Below, piece after piece: positions 48,425-57,134 of a stretch of 64,000 bases of DNA. Position numbers and translations under genes: made by a program. The DNA comes from Hymenobacter sp. APR13 (GTDB taxonomy: Bacteria; Bacteroidota; Bacteroidia; Cytophagales; Hymenobacteraceae): positions 2,723,001 to 2,787,000 of the forward strand of contig NZ_CP006587.1 of assembly GCF_000737515.1 (NCBI RefSeq), in the 5' to 3' direction. Each line of letters begins with the position of its first letter. Position 1 is the stretch's first letter. The notes beneath the pieces are model-generated. The model saw only the letters and a program-made list of their open reading frames with translations, did no database searches and was not told the origin of the DNA.

Positions 48425-49255
48425 CTACTGGTTGCGGGCCACTAGGTTGAGCCGACTTTTGAGGCCTTTGTACTTGTACATATCCACTTTCACGGCCCCC
48501 AGCATCAGCTCGGCCTGAATGAGTACCGGCACTTTGTTGCGGTCATCAGAAAGATACACCGACACGGCGTTTTCGCCTTTAAAGAGCTTGTTGCTGGGCA
48601 TTTTGGGCACCAGCTTAATGGCCCGAATGGTGCCGGCCTTGGTTTGCACGGTTTCACGGCCCCGGTACATCACCTCCATGGCAAACACTTCCTCATCGAA
48701 GAAGCCCTGCACCCGAATAACCTCGCCCATGCGGCGCTGGTCATAGTTGAGCGTGCGCAGGTAGTAGAAGGCACTCACCAAGTCCTGCACGTTGTCGGGC
48801 ACTTTGTAGGTGCCGCGCTTTACGTCGTCTTTGTCTTTGCCGCGCTTTTCCACTTCGGCCACATCCCGCACGTGGTCGAAATCCACGGTTTCCTTTTTGC
48901 GGTAGTGGTTTTCCTCGATGTTGCGGAAAAACTTCTGGGGCAGGATGCTGGTCGTGTCGATGTAGGAGCGCCACGTGTCGCGGATGCGCAGAAAGAAGTC
49001 GAAGGAGCCGGTGGTACGGCCCGTGACGGTGGCCTTGTAGCAGGGCCGCTCGTTGACGCGGTGCAGGTCGTCGGCTACTTCAATGGTAGCCTCAGCGGCG
49101 TTGATGAGGCCGTAGTGCACTTTATACTGCAATACCTCGCCCGACTGGAAGCTGGTGTTGGGTACTTTGCGCAGCGTATCAGCAGAGGGGCCAAAGGCCT
49201 GCAACACCAGCGCCGGCAGCAATAGGAGAGGAAAAAGAAGCCAGCGGCGGTTCAT
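48425..49255 (-). CDS. Secreted DUF3108 protein
   Basis: 276 residues with a signal peptide (MNRRWLLFPLLLLPALVLQAFG). NTSFQSGEVLQYKVHYGLINAAEATIEV, DTWRSYIDTTSILPQKFFRNIEENHYRKKETVDFDH and VQDLVSAFYYLRTLNYDQ are diagnostic of DUF3108, a periplasmic beta-barrel-like family of unknown function, sometimes linked to lipid or LPS handling. The C-terminal part (AELMLGAVKVDMYKYKGLKSRLNLV) closes the barrel. Own promoter and terminator. Confidence 0.9.
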   Translation of the reverse strand: MNRRWLLFPLLLLPALVLQAFGPSADTLRKVPNTSFQSGEVLQYKVHYGLINAAEATIEVADDLHRVNERPCYKATVTGRTTGSFDFFLRIRDTWRSYIDTTSILPQKFFRNIEENHYRKKETVDFDHVRDVAEVEKRGKDKDDVKRGTYKVPDNVQDLVSAFYYLRTLNYDQRRMGEVIRVQGFFDEEVFAMEVMYRGRETVQTKAGTIRAIKLVPKMPSNKLFKGENAVSVYLSDDRNKVPVLIQAELMLGAVKVDMYKYKGLKSRLNLVARNQ

Positions 49256-49308
49256 AAAGCGACTAAAACGGGAAGTATTCCCGAAACTCCAGACAAAAGC
49301 GGTGCCAG

Positions 49309-49316
49309 CAAATATA
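49309..49316 (-). promoter_or_regulatory. -7 box TATATTTG for the DUF3108 gene
   Basis: Perfect TAnnTTTG on the minus strand, 53 bp before the ATG. Confidence 0.65.
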
Positions 49317-49357
49317 CTGCGAATGCACCGGAGGAAGACTATACGAAGCTGGGCACG

Positions 49358-49389
49358 AAAAAGCCTTCCCGGTGTACCGGGAAGGCTTT
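49358..49389 (-). terminator. Terminator after recA
   Basis: The perfect 13-bp stem AAAGCCTTCCCGG / CCGGGAAGGCTTT has a 4-nt loop and T-run on the minus strand. Confidence 0.85.
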
Positions 49390-49411
49390 CATGCAGCAGG
49401 TGCTGCTTCGC

Positions 49412-50560
49412 TTACAGCGCTTCGTCAGCGTCGTCGTCGTCATCGTCGTCGGTGGAGCGGTCCTCCGGGATGGCAGCCAGGGCTGCATCCGGTTCGCCTT
49501 TCACCATCGCCCGGATTTTGGCTTCGATCTGGTCGGCCAGCTCGGGGTTGTCCTGCAGGATGGTTTTCACGCCTTCGCGGCCCTGGCCGAGCCGGTCGCC
49601 GTTGTAGCTGAACCACGAGCCCGACTTGGCGATAATGCCCATGTCCACGCCCAGGTCGAGGATTTCGCCCACCTTACTGATGCCTTCGTTGTAGATGATG
49701 TCGAACTCAATCACCTTGAAGGGCGGCGCCACCTTGTTTTTCACCACCTTCACCTTGGTGCGGTTGCCGGTCACGTTGTCCTTGTCTTCCTTGATCTGGC
49801 CGATGCGGCGGATATCGAGGCGTACGGAGGCGTAGAACTTGAGGGCGTTACCACCGGTGGTAGTTTCGGGCGAGCCGAACATCACGCCGATTTTTTCGCG
49901 CAGCTGGTTGATGAAGATGCAGCAGCAGCCGGTTTTGTTGATGGTGCCGGTGAGCTTGCGCAGGGCCTGGCTCATGAGGCGGGCGTGCAAGCCCACTTTC
50001 GAGTCGCCCATGTCGCCTTCCAGCTCGCCTTTCGGCACCAGCGCGGCCACGGAGTCAATTACGATGATGTCGATGGCACCGCTGGAAATCAACTGGTCGG
50101 CAATTTCGAGGGCCTGCTCGCCGTTGTCGGGCTGCGCAATCAGCAGGTTTTCGGTGTCGATGCCGAGCTTCTTGGCGTACAGCGGGTCGAAGGCGTGTTC
50201 GGCGTCGATGAAGGCCGCTACACCGCCGCGCTTCTGCGCTTCGGCAATGCAGTGCATGGTGAGCGTGGTCTTACCTGACGATTCCGGGCCGTAGATTTCA
50301 ACGACACGGCCTTTCGGCAGGCCGCCTACCCCCAGCGCAATATCAAGGCCCAGCGAACCGGTGCTGATGACTTCGACGTCCATCACCTTGTTGTCGCTGA
50401 GTTTCATGACGGTGCCCTTGCCGTATGCTTTGTCGAGCTTGTCCAGCGTGAGCTGAAGCGCTTTCATTTTCTCGGCACTGGCGTTACCGAGCGTCATGCC
50501 TTTGCTTGCTTTTTCGGCTTTGTCCGCTTTTTCAGCCTTGTCTGTGGTGCTTGCAGCCAT
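49412..50560 (-). CDS. recA: Recombinase RecA
   Basis: 382 residues. The Walker [71 protein letters not shown] and the C-terminal acidic tail [12 protein letters not shown] identify RecA. The enzyme forms filaments on single-stranded DNA and drives strand exchange and LexA-type autocleavage. The N-terminus carries a short extra Lys/Ala/Asp-rich stretch ([17 protein letters not shown]) before the usual core, a common length variation. A terminator follows. Confidence 0.98.
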   Translation of the reverse strand: MAASTTDKAEKADKAEKASKGMTLGNASAEKMKALQLTLDKLDKAYGKGTVMKLSDNKVMDVEVISTGSLGLDIALGVGGLPKGRVVEIYGPESSGKTTLTMHCIAEAQKRGGVAAFIDAEHAFDPLYAKKLGIDTENLLIAQPDNGEQALEIADQLISSGAIDIIVIDSVAALVPKGELEGDMGDSKVGLHARLMSQALRKLTGTINKTGCCCIFINQLREKIGVMFGSPETTTGGNALKFYASVRLDIRRIGQIKEDKDNVTGNRTKVKVVKNKVAPPFKVIEFDIIYNEGISKVGEILDLGVDMGIIAKSGSWFSYNGDRLGQGREGVKTILQDNPELADQIEAKIRAMVKGEPDAALAAIPEDRSTDDDDDDDADEAL

Positions 50561-50694
50561 TGGGAAGGGTTGTTAGGAAATGCTTAGGTTTGGTGAATGT
50601 AGGCGTTTTCAGTGGGCCGCGCAAACCGTAGCGGGGCGTCTGAAAACGGGGTTGCCAGCTGTTTTCGGGCCGGCTAGTGGTAACGTAGCGCACC

Positions 50695-50703
50695 TATATT
50701 TTG
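50695..50703 (+). promoter_or_regulatory. -7-like box TATATTTTG
   Basis: TAnnTTTG with one extra T, 9 bp before a 14-codon small ORF and 47 bp before the outer-membrane protein start. Confidence 0.4.
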
Positions 50704-50711
50704 TGCCCGCA

Positions 50712-50756
50712 ATGCTAAAAAAATTCGTTGAATCTGAGCTGCCTTTTCTGTGCTAA
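50712..50756 (+). CDS. Possible 14-residue leader peptide
   Basis: An ATG opens a 14-codon frame (MLKKFVESELPFLC) whose TAA overlaps the GTG start of the next gene in another frame by 7 bases. It lies directly after a -7-like box. Its expression is not proven; the overlap would allow translational coupling in a genome with few Shine-Dalgarno sites. Confidence 0.3.
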   Translation: MLKKFVESELPFLC

Positions 50757-51913
50757 AATATTTGGCAAATATACGACTTTCTACCACTCTGATACTGATG
50801 CTGGTAGGTGGGCTTCTGCTGCCGCGCGCCACCCAAGCTCAGCTCGACAACCGCGCTTTTTTGCACCCGCTGCCGGTGGGCCCGCAGTATGCGCGGCAGC
50901 TGCGGCTGGATGTGCAGGCCTTCCTGTTCAATAAAGACAACGAGTATTTCAACAAGATTGAAGACGGCCGCACCTACTTCGGCGCGCACCTACTGCCGCG
51001 GCTGGTGTACTTTCCCAGCGCCAACCTGCGGGTGGAGGCCGGCATTTTTCTGTGGAAGGACTACGGCACGCCCCGCCTGCGGCAGGTGCGGCCGCTGCTG
51101 ACGGTGAAATACCAGAACGGCCCGCACAGCATCCTGTTCGGCAACATTGAGGGCAACCTGCACCACGGCTACATCGAGCCGATGTTTGACTTCGAGCGGG
51201 TGATAACGCGCCGCCTGGAAGAAGGCGTGCAGTACAAGCTGCAGAAGCCGCGTCTGAACCTGGATGCCTGGGTGGACTGGCAGCGCCAGCAGTACCGGTT
51301 CAGCAACTTCCAGGAGGAGGTGGCCGGCGGGCTGGCCCTGGAGCAGACCGTGCTCGGCGACTCCAGCAGCTGGTGGCTGCGGGTTCCGTTTCAGTTCACG
51401 GGTACGCACCGCGGCGGCCAGATTGATACCGTGGCCACGCCGCTCCAGACGCTGTTCAACCTGGCCAGCGGCGTGCGGGTGCGCAAGCCGCTGGCGTCGC
51501 GGTTTTTCCAGGCCGTGCACGCCGACCTCTACGCCACCTACTTCCACGACTACTCCTTTACCTACCAACTACCTTATAAGCGGGGCACCGGCCTGTATCT
51601 GAACGCCGGCGTGGACACGCGCCTTTCCAACGTGCAGGTGGCCTACTGGCGCGGTAACGGCTACATCTCGCCGCTCGGGGGCACACTCTACCGCTCCATC
51701 TCCAATTCCGTCAGCGACCCGCAATACCTGGAAAAAGACCGGCAGCTGGTCATCGTGCGCTTCCTGAAGGATTACCGCCTGCCCGGCAACCTGATTATGA
51801 CCACCCGCCTCGAACCCTTGTACAACCTCAACACCAGCGAGTTCGACTTTTCCTTCGCGCTGTACTTCAACTTCAACCAGAGCTTCCTGCTGACTACGCT
51901 TCGCGGGGAATAG
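50750..51913 (+). CDS. Outer-membrane-type beta-barrel protein, DUF2490-like
   Basis: 387 residues from a GTG that gives a full signal peptide (LSTTLILMLVGGLLLPRATQAQ); an internal ATG at 50798 would cut it. The mature part alternates hydrophobic and polar residues in strands with aromatic ends (YFGAHLLPRLVYFPSANLRVEAGIFLW, FDFSFALYFNFNQSFLLTTLRGE), the look of an outer-membrane barrel. The family name is a guess. Its last 20 bp overlap the 3' end of the convergent GNAT gene. Confidence 0.75.
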   Translation: MLKYLANIRLSTTLILMLVGGLLLPRATQAQLDNRAFLHPLPVGPQYARQLRLDVQAFLFNKDNEYFNKIEDGRTYFGAHLLPRLVYFPSANLRVEAGIFLWKDYGTPRLRQVRPLLTVKYQNGPHSILFGNIEGNLHHGYIEPMFDFERVITRRLEEGVQYKLQKPRLNLDAWVDWQRQQYRFSNFQEEVAGGLALEQTVLGDSSSWWLRVPFQFTGTHRGGQIDTVATPLQTLFNLASGVRVRKPLASRFFQAVHADLYATYFHDYSFTYQLPYKRGTGLYLNAGVDTRLSNVQVAYWRGNGYISPLGGTLYRSISNSVSDPQYLEKDRQLVIVRFLKDYRLPGNLIMTTRLEPLYNLNTSEFDFSFALYFNFNQSFLLTTLRGE

Positions 51914-52487
51914 CGCCGGGCCGCTCCAGGCGGAAGTGAACAATGTCGGAGGCGCCGCGCAACGACCACAGGCGGCGGCGCGCCACTACCGCCCGGAAGC
52001 CCACGTGCTCGGCTACGGCCATGCTGCGCGGGTTGGTGGGGCGGCAGCGCAACGTTAGGCTCTGGGCCTGCACCGGCGCGCCAAACCCAAACTGCACGGC
52101 CTCGGCCAGCGCCTCGCGGGCGTAACCGTGCCCTTCCGCCGCCGCCGCCAGATAATAGCCGATTTCGGCGCTGACCGGGGCGCTCCAGGAGGGGCGCAGG
52201 CTGATGTCGCCGAGGTAGGTGCCGGAGGTGGTGTGCCAGATGCCGAACACGTAGAGGCGGCCCTGCTGCCAGTCCTGGCGGAACTGCCGGAGCACCCGGC
52301 CGGCGTCGGGCAGGGCCTGCACGGCGGCCACACGCGCCGGGAAAGCCGACTGCAACCGGCTGCGGTTTTCGTCGAGGACCGCAAAAAACGCCGCCTCATC
52401 GGTGGGCTGGTAGGGGCGGAGTGTGAGGCGGGCCGTGTGGCGAGGCGTGATGGAAGGAGCGGCAGGCAGCACAGGCGCGGCGTACAT
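51894..52487 (-). CDS. GNAT-family N-acetyltransferase (RimJ/RimL-like)
   Basis: 197 residues. TARLTLRPYQPTDEAAFFAVLDENRSRL, LGDISLRPSWSAPVSAEIGYYLAAAAEGHGYAREALAEAVQFGF and LRCRPTNPRSMAVAEHVGFR match the GNAT_3/RimJ group; GHGYAREAL is the acetyl-CoA-binding P-loop (motif A). It may acetylate a ribosomal protein N-terminus or a small amine. The gene overlaps the convergent barrel gene by 20 bp at their 3' ends. Confidence 0.9.
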   Translation of the reverse strand: MYAAPVLPAAPSITPRHTARLTLRPYQPTDEAAFFAVLDENRSRLQSAFPARVAAVQALPDAGRVLRQFRQDWQQGRLYVFGIWHTTSGTYLGDISLRPSWSAPVSAEIGYYLAAAAEGHGYAREALAEAVQFGFGAPVQAQSLTLRCRPTNPRSMAVAEHVGFRAVVARRRLWSLRGASDIVHFRLERPGAIPREA

Positions 52488-52708
52488 GATTTGGGGGAAA
52501 CGGATGCCGCTAATTACGCACAGAGGCTAATGTGAGGCTGAAAAACGCAGCCAACGAAGCTGCCAAGGCCAAGCCCGGCCATAACTCTCCGTATTCAGCC
52601 ACGTTTGTTTTCGAGCTATATGGCGCTCTGCACGTGTTGCTGCGTCTAGCACTGTATGGCTATACCCGCTCTCAGTTGGCAGGTTCCCACTCTCTAAAAC
52701 TCTGTATC

Positions 52709-53602
52709 ATGAAAAGAAGACTGGAAGGCAAAGTTGCCATCGTAACGGGTGGCGGTTCCGGCATCGGCGAAGCCATTAGCAAGAGATTTGCGGCCGAAGG
52801 GGCTGCCGTGGTTGTGTGCGGCCTCGACAGCGACCCGGTGCGCAAAGTAGTGGACGAAATCCTGCAGAGCGGCGGCCGAGCCGTCGGCTACCTCGGCGAC
52901 GTGTCGGTGGAGGAGCAGGCCGAGGACTGCGTGCAGCTGGCCATCGACGATTTCGGCAAGCTCGACATCCTCATCAACAACGCCGGCGTGTTTCCGGCCA
53001 CCGCCGAGCTAGACAAGTACCCGGTGGAGGCGTTCGAGTACATGATCAAGAACAACATCTACACGGCCTTCATGATGACGCGGGCCGCGCTGCCGCACCT
53101 GCAGAAATCCAAAGGCAACATTGTGTCGGCCGGTTCAGAAGCGGGCCAGATGGGTTCCCCGATGATTACACCCTACGGCGGCACCAAAGCCTGGGTGATG
53201 ACCTTCAGCAAAGGTCTGGCCGTGGAGCAAGCCAAGCACGGCGTGCGCGTCAACTGCGTCGGTCCCGGCCCGATTGACACGGCCTGGACCCACAAGGAAA
53301 CCGGCCCCATGGACAGCAAGATGGAGAAGAACACCGTGAACGGGGTGCCCATGGGCCGCCGCGGCACGCCCGAGGAAGTTGCCAACGTGTACCTATTCCT
53401 AGCCTCCGACGAAGCCAGCTACGTCACCGGCGCCACCTACTTCGTGGATGGCGGCGTGACGCTCTCCAAGAGCCTGCCCGGCGAGGAAGTCCCGAGCCAC
53501 CTCAAGCAGCAGCCCGCGCCCAGCCTGCCGCTCAAACACGGCAAAGACGGCCACGCCGAAATCCGCCAGGAAGTTGCCGGCACGATGAATCACGGATTGT
53601 AG
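52709..53602 (+). CDS. Short-chain dehydrogenase/reductase
   Basis: 297 residues. The cofactor motif TGGGSGIGEAI, NNAGVFPAT, Ser in SAGSEAGQMG and the YGGTK pair (Tyr-x-x-x-Lys) show an active classical SDR. The fold ends near residue 255 (YVTGATYFVDGGVTL); the next 40 residues (SKSLPGEEVPSHLKQQPAPSLPLKHGKDGHAE) are an unusual Pro/Lys/His-rich extension, and the last four residues are encoded by a repeat arm. The ATG at 52709 matches the family start; the frame upstream is not conserved-looking. Substrate unknown. Confidence 0.9.
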   Translation: MKRRLEGKVAIVTGGGSGIGEAISKRFAAEGAAVVVCGLDSDPVRKVVDEILQSGGRAVGYLGDVSVEEQAEDCVQLAIDDFGKLDILINNAGVFPATAELDKYPVEAFEYMIKNNIYTAFMMTRAALPHLQKSKGNIVSAGSEAGQMGSPMITPYGGTKAWVMTFSKGLAVEQAKHGVRVNCVGPGPIDTAWTHKETGPMDSKMEKNTVNGVPMGRRGTPEEVANVYLFLASDEASYVTGATYFVDGGVTLSKSLPGEEVPSHLKQQPAPSLPLKHGKDGHAEIRQEVAGTMNHGL

Positions 53603-53674
53603 CGGATTTTCCGGATTAATCGGATTTTGTGGACGTTGCCCGACTGGCGCGGATTTCACAATCCTCAAAACAAA

Positions 53675-53706
53675 AAGCGGCGTGCCACCTGGCACGCCGC
53701 TTTTTG
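53675..53706. terminator. Hairpin AAAAGCGGCGTGCCA / TGGCACGCCGCTTTT
   Basis: First inner hairpin of the nested repeat; A and T runs on the two sides make it bidirectional. Confidence 0.8.
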
Positions 53707-53749
53707 TTGGACGTCAATCATCCACCAAATCCAGCTATATAATCCAAAA

Positions 53750-53784
53750 CGAAAAGAGGCGTGCCAGCTGGCACGCCTCTTTTC
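53750..53784. terminator. Hairpin AAAAGAGGCGTGCCA / TGGCACGCCTCTTTT
   Basis: Second inner hairpin, almost a copy of the first with compensating changes in the stem (GCGGCG to GAGGCG); also bidirectional. Confidence 0.8.
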
Positions 53785-53843
53785 GTTGAACGTCAATCGT
53801 CCACAAAATCCGATTAATCCGGAAAATCTGCAGTAATCCGTGA

Positions 53844-54283
53844 TTAGCCTTTCTGCAGCTCGGCGCCGATGCCGGACTTGCGCTGGTTGGGGCTGCCCAG
53901 GGACTGTTGGTTGCGCATCACGTTCACCTGGCGGGCGGCTTCGTTGAAGTACTCCAGGCGCCGAATCAGCATCTCCTTGGTCAGTACGCGGCCTTCGGGG
54001 TGCGCATGCTGGAGCGCTGGTCGTCCAGCAGGCGGCGCATGATGGCGTCGGTTTCGGCTTTGCGGGCCACAAACTGGGTCTGGAATTCCTGCACGCGGGC
54101 CAGGCCTTCGGTGCTGAGGCGGAACTGGGCGCCGCCCTGGTTCAGCACCTCGCTCAACACGTAAATTTCCAGCGGCAACGACGTTTCGAGGGCCGTAGTG
54201 CGCAGGTTCAGGCCTGCCTGCAGGGCATCCAGCACAATATCGAGGTTGCGCTCAAACTGCTGATAGTAGCCGGGGACTTCCAT
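53844..54283 (-). pseudogene. Small conserved protein, frameshifted near its middle
   Basis: The first part reads MEVPGYYQQFERNLDIVLDALQ to DDQRSSMRTP and then stops early in this frame (at 53981). One reading frame over, the sequence continues sensibly as PEGRVLTKEMLIRRLEYFNEA then MRNQQSLGSPNQRKSGIGAEL to a TAA at 53844. Adding one base to the run of four G at 53997-54000 (plus strand) joins the two into a protein of about 146 residues. The continuation's sensible composition supports a recent frameshift, a programmed shift or a sequencing error. It follows the MoxR gene in the same direction by about 80 bp. Confidence 0.8.
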
Positions 54284-54364
54284 GGGAGGTAGTAGAGAAA
54301 TTGTCAGTTCAGGAACCGGGAGAAATTTGCCCGCCTTGGCCTGACATCTTGGGTTAAATGTTGA

Positions 54365-55336
<972 letters not shown>

Positions 55337-55456
55337 GCAGACAGAGACAGAAGAAGAGAAGTATAGCTGCGCCAGGCAGGCAGCCGGCGCAGGCCAGTAT
55401 ACGGAAACGGACGGCGCCGGCGGTGGAATCCGGGAACCGGTCAGCTCACTTCTGCG

Positions 55457-56845
55457 CTAATTGGTGGCGTCGAGCAGGTTGCAACCGGAGTACTGCGGGT
55501 CTACTTCGATGTAGACGCTGCCGCGGTTTTCGCGGAACCAGCCATCCAGCGCCTTGTTTTTCTTCTCGGTCAGGGCCGCCTGCGACAGTTTCTGGTAGTC
55601 GTCCTTGAAGTTGGCCTGGTGCGGGGCCGTGTTCGACTTCAGCCAGATGATGCGTACAGCGTCCTTGCCGTCGTCGGTGCGGTAAGGCATGGGCGGCGTG
55701 ATGTGGCCCACCTTCATCGTGTCGATGGTGAAGAAGATGGCGGGGTCCAGCTTGTCGAGGGGCAGGTAGCTGCTGCCGTCTTCGCGGTTGGAAATCAGGC
55801 CGCCGTTGGCGCCGCTGGTTTTGTCGTCGGAGTTGTCTTTGGCGGCTTTGGCGAAGGTGATGCTGTCGGCCAGAATGCGGCGACGGAGCTTGGCCAGGTC
55901 CAGCGACGCCTCGTTGGCATCGGTGGTGCCGGTGGCGGGCTTGAGCAGGATGTGGCGCGTGCTGTACTGCTCGCCCTTGCGCTCAATCAGCTGAATCAGG
56001 TGAAAGCCGAACTGCGACTCCACTACCGGCGACAATCCGCCCGGCTCCAGGCGGAGCGCAGCGGCCTCGTACTCGGGCACCAGCTCCTTGCGCTTGAAGA
56101 AGCCCAGGTAGCCGCCCTGCGCCCCCGAGCCGGGGTCTTCGGAGTACTTTTTGGCCAGCTCCTCGAAACTCTCGCCGGCCAGAATGCGGGCGCGCAGCTC
56201 GTTGAGCTTGGCCTGTGTGGCCTGCTTCGCCGACGAATTAACCTTGGCGTACTTGATGATCTGGCCCACTTCCACCTCGGTGGAGTAGTAGGGCAGGCTG
56301 TCCTTGGGAATGCGGCTGAAGTACTGGCGCACCTCGCGGGGCGTCACGGTCACTTTGCCCGCAATCTGCTCCTGCATTTTCTGCTGCGTGAGCTGCTCGC
56401 GCACCTGCGGGCGCAGGTCTTCCTTGAGCTGCTTGATGGGCTTGTTGTAGTACTCTTCTAGCTTTTTCTCCGAGCCAATCTGCTGGGCGAAGTAGTTCAT
56501 GCGGCGGTCCAGCTCGCTTTTCACCTGGGCATCTTCCACCACCACCGAGTCGGTTTCGGCTTTGGCCAGCAGCAGCTTGTTGAGGGCCAGGCTCTGCATG
56601 ATGCGGCACTGCAGGTCGGGCGGCAGCGGCTTGCCATCGGCCCGGGCTACTTCCTGGGCGTAGATGGCCTCCAGGTCGGAGCGCAGCACAATCTGGTTGT
56701 CGATTTTGGCGATGATGCCGTCAACGACCTGGCGGCCGGCTGGCCGGCCGATGCCGAGCTGGGCAAAACCCGAGGTGATGGTGCCCGCCAGCAGCATGGC
56801 AGTCAGCAGGGCAGCCCGCTTGGGCAAGGAAAAGAACTGAATCAT
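55457..56845 (-). CDS. SurA-like periplasmic peptidyl-prolyl isomerase
   Basis: 462 residues. The ATG at 56845 gives a signal peptide (RAALLTAMLLAGTITSGFAQ). A SurA N-terminal chaperone domain (about 40-165: VVDGIIAKIDNQIVLRSDLEAIYAQEVARADG, LNKLLLAKAETDSVVVED) precedes two rotamase (parvulin) domains at about 180-280 (FEELAKKYSEDPGSGAQGGYLGFFKRKELVPEYEAAAL, VVESQFGFHLIQLIERKG) and about 285-390 (YSTRHILLKP, SSYLPLDKLDPAIFF). It escorts outer-membrane proteins through the periplasm. It lies in tandem with a second PPIase gene upstream, separated by about 290 bp. Confidence 0.94.
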   Translation of the reverse strand: MIQFFSLPKRAALLTAMLLAGTITSGFAQLGIGRPAGRQVVDGIIAKIDNQIVLRSDLEAIYAQEVARADGKPLPPDLQCRIMQSLALNKLLLAKAETDSVVVEDAQVKSELDRRMNYFAQQIGSEKKLEEYYNKPIKQLKEDLRPQVREQLTQQKMQEQIAGKVTVTPREVRQYFSRIPKDSLPYYSTEVEVGQIIKYAKVNSSAKQATQAKLNELRARILAGESFEELAKKYSEDPGSGAQGGYLGFFKRKELVPEYEAAALRLEPGGLSPVVESQFGFHLIQLIERKGEQYSTRHILLKPATGTTDANEASLDLAKLRRRILADSITFAKAAKDNSDDKTSGANGGLISNREDGSSYLPLDKLDPAIFFTIDTMKVGHITPPMPYRTDDGKDAVRIIWLKSNTAPHQANFKDDYQKLSQAALTEKKNKALDGWFRENRGSVYIEVDPQYSGCNLLDATN

Positions 56846-57102
56846 GGAAGCAATAATAGGTATGGCCCGCGCGCAAGCCCGGGCCCCGGTAGTTGGCTGA
56901 ACGCACAAAACCGCCGGTAAATTTCAACATAAATCCCTTCTCCGGCAAAAACAACCCCCGCCGGCCAGGCCACACGCTACAGAGCCGCAAACCAGGCCGG
57001 AAGTTGCACGCGCCCGGCCGTAGCCCGGACTCCAGCCCGGAGCCCTTCTATACTGCGCTGGCGGCCCGGTGCCGCCGGGTGCCGGCCGGAAATCCGGGCC
57101 AC

Positions 57103-57132
57103 AAAAAAAGCCCGGCCGGGGCCGGGCTTTTT
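57103..57132 (-). terminator. Terminator after the second PPIase gene
   Basis: The stem AAAAAGCCCGGC / GCCGGGCTTTTT has a 4-nt loop and seven T on the minus strand. The rest of the 289-bp gap (56846-57134) is GC-rich and shows no gene; the region before SurA has no clear -7 box (TATTATTG at 56851-56858 has one mismatch). Confidence 0.9.
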
Positions 57133-57134
57133 CC

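Larger units (their letters stand above)
53588..53845. repeat. Nested inverted repeat between two convergent genes
   Basis: The outer 48-bp arms (53588-53635 and 53798-53845; core TTTTCCGGATTAATCGGATT) match except for a few bases at the centre. Inside lie two terminator-like hairpins with near-identical stems (GCGGCGTGCCA / TGGCACGCCGC and AGGCGTGCCA / TGGCACGCCT). The left arm encodes the last four codons and stop of the SDR; the right arm ends in the stop of the frameshifted gene. Confidence 0.92.

Noticed and set aside
52532..52708. Upstream extension of the SDR gene
   Set aside because: The extra 59 residues have no SDR character, and the cofactor motif begins a normal 10 residues after the chosen ATG.
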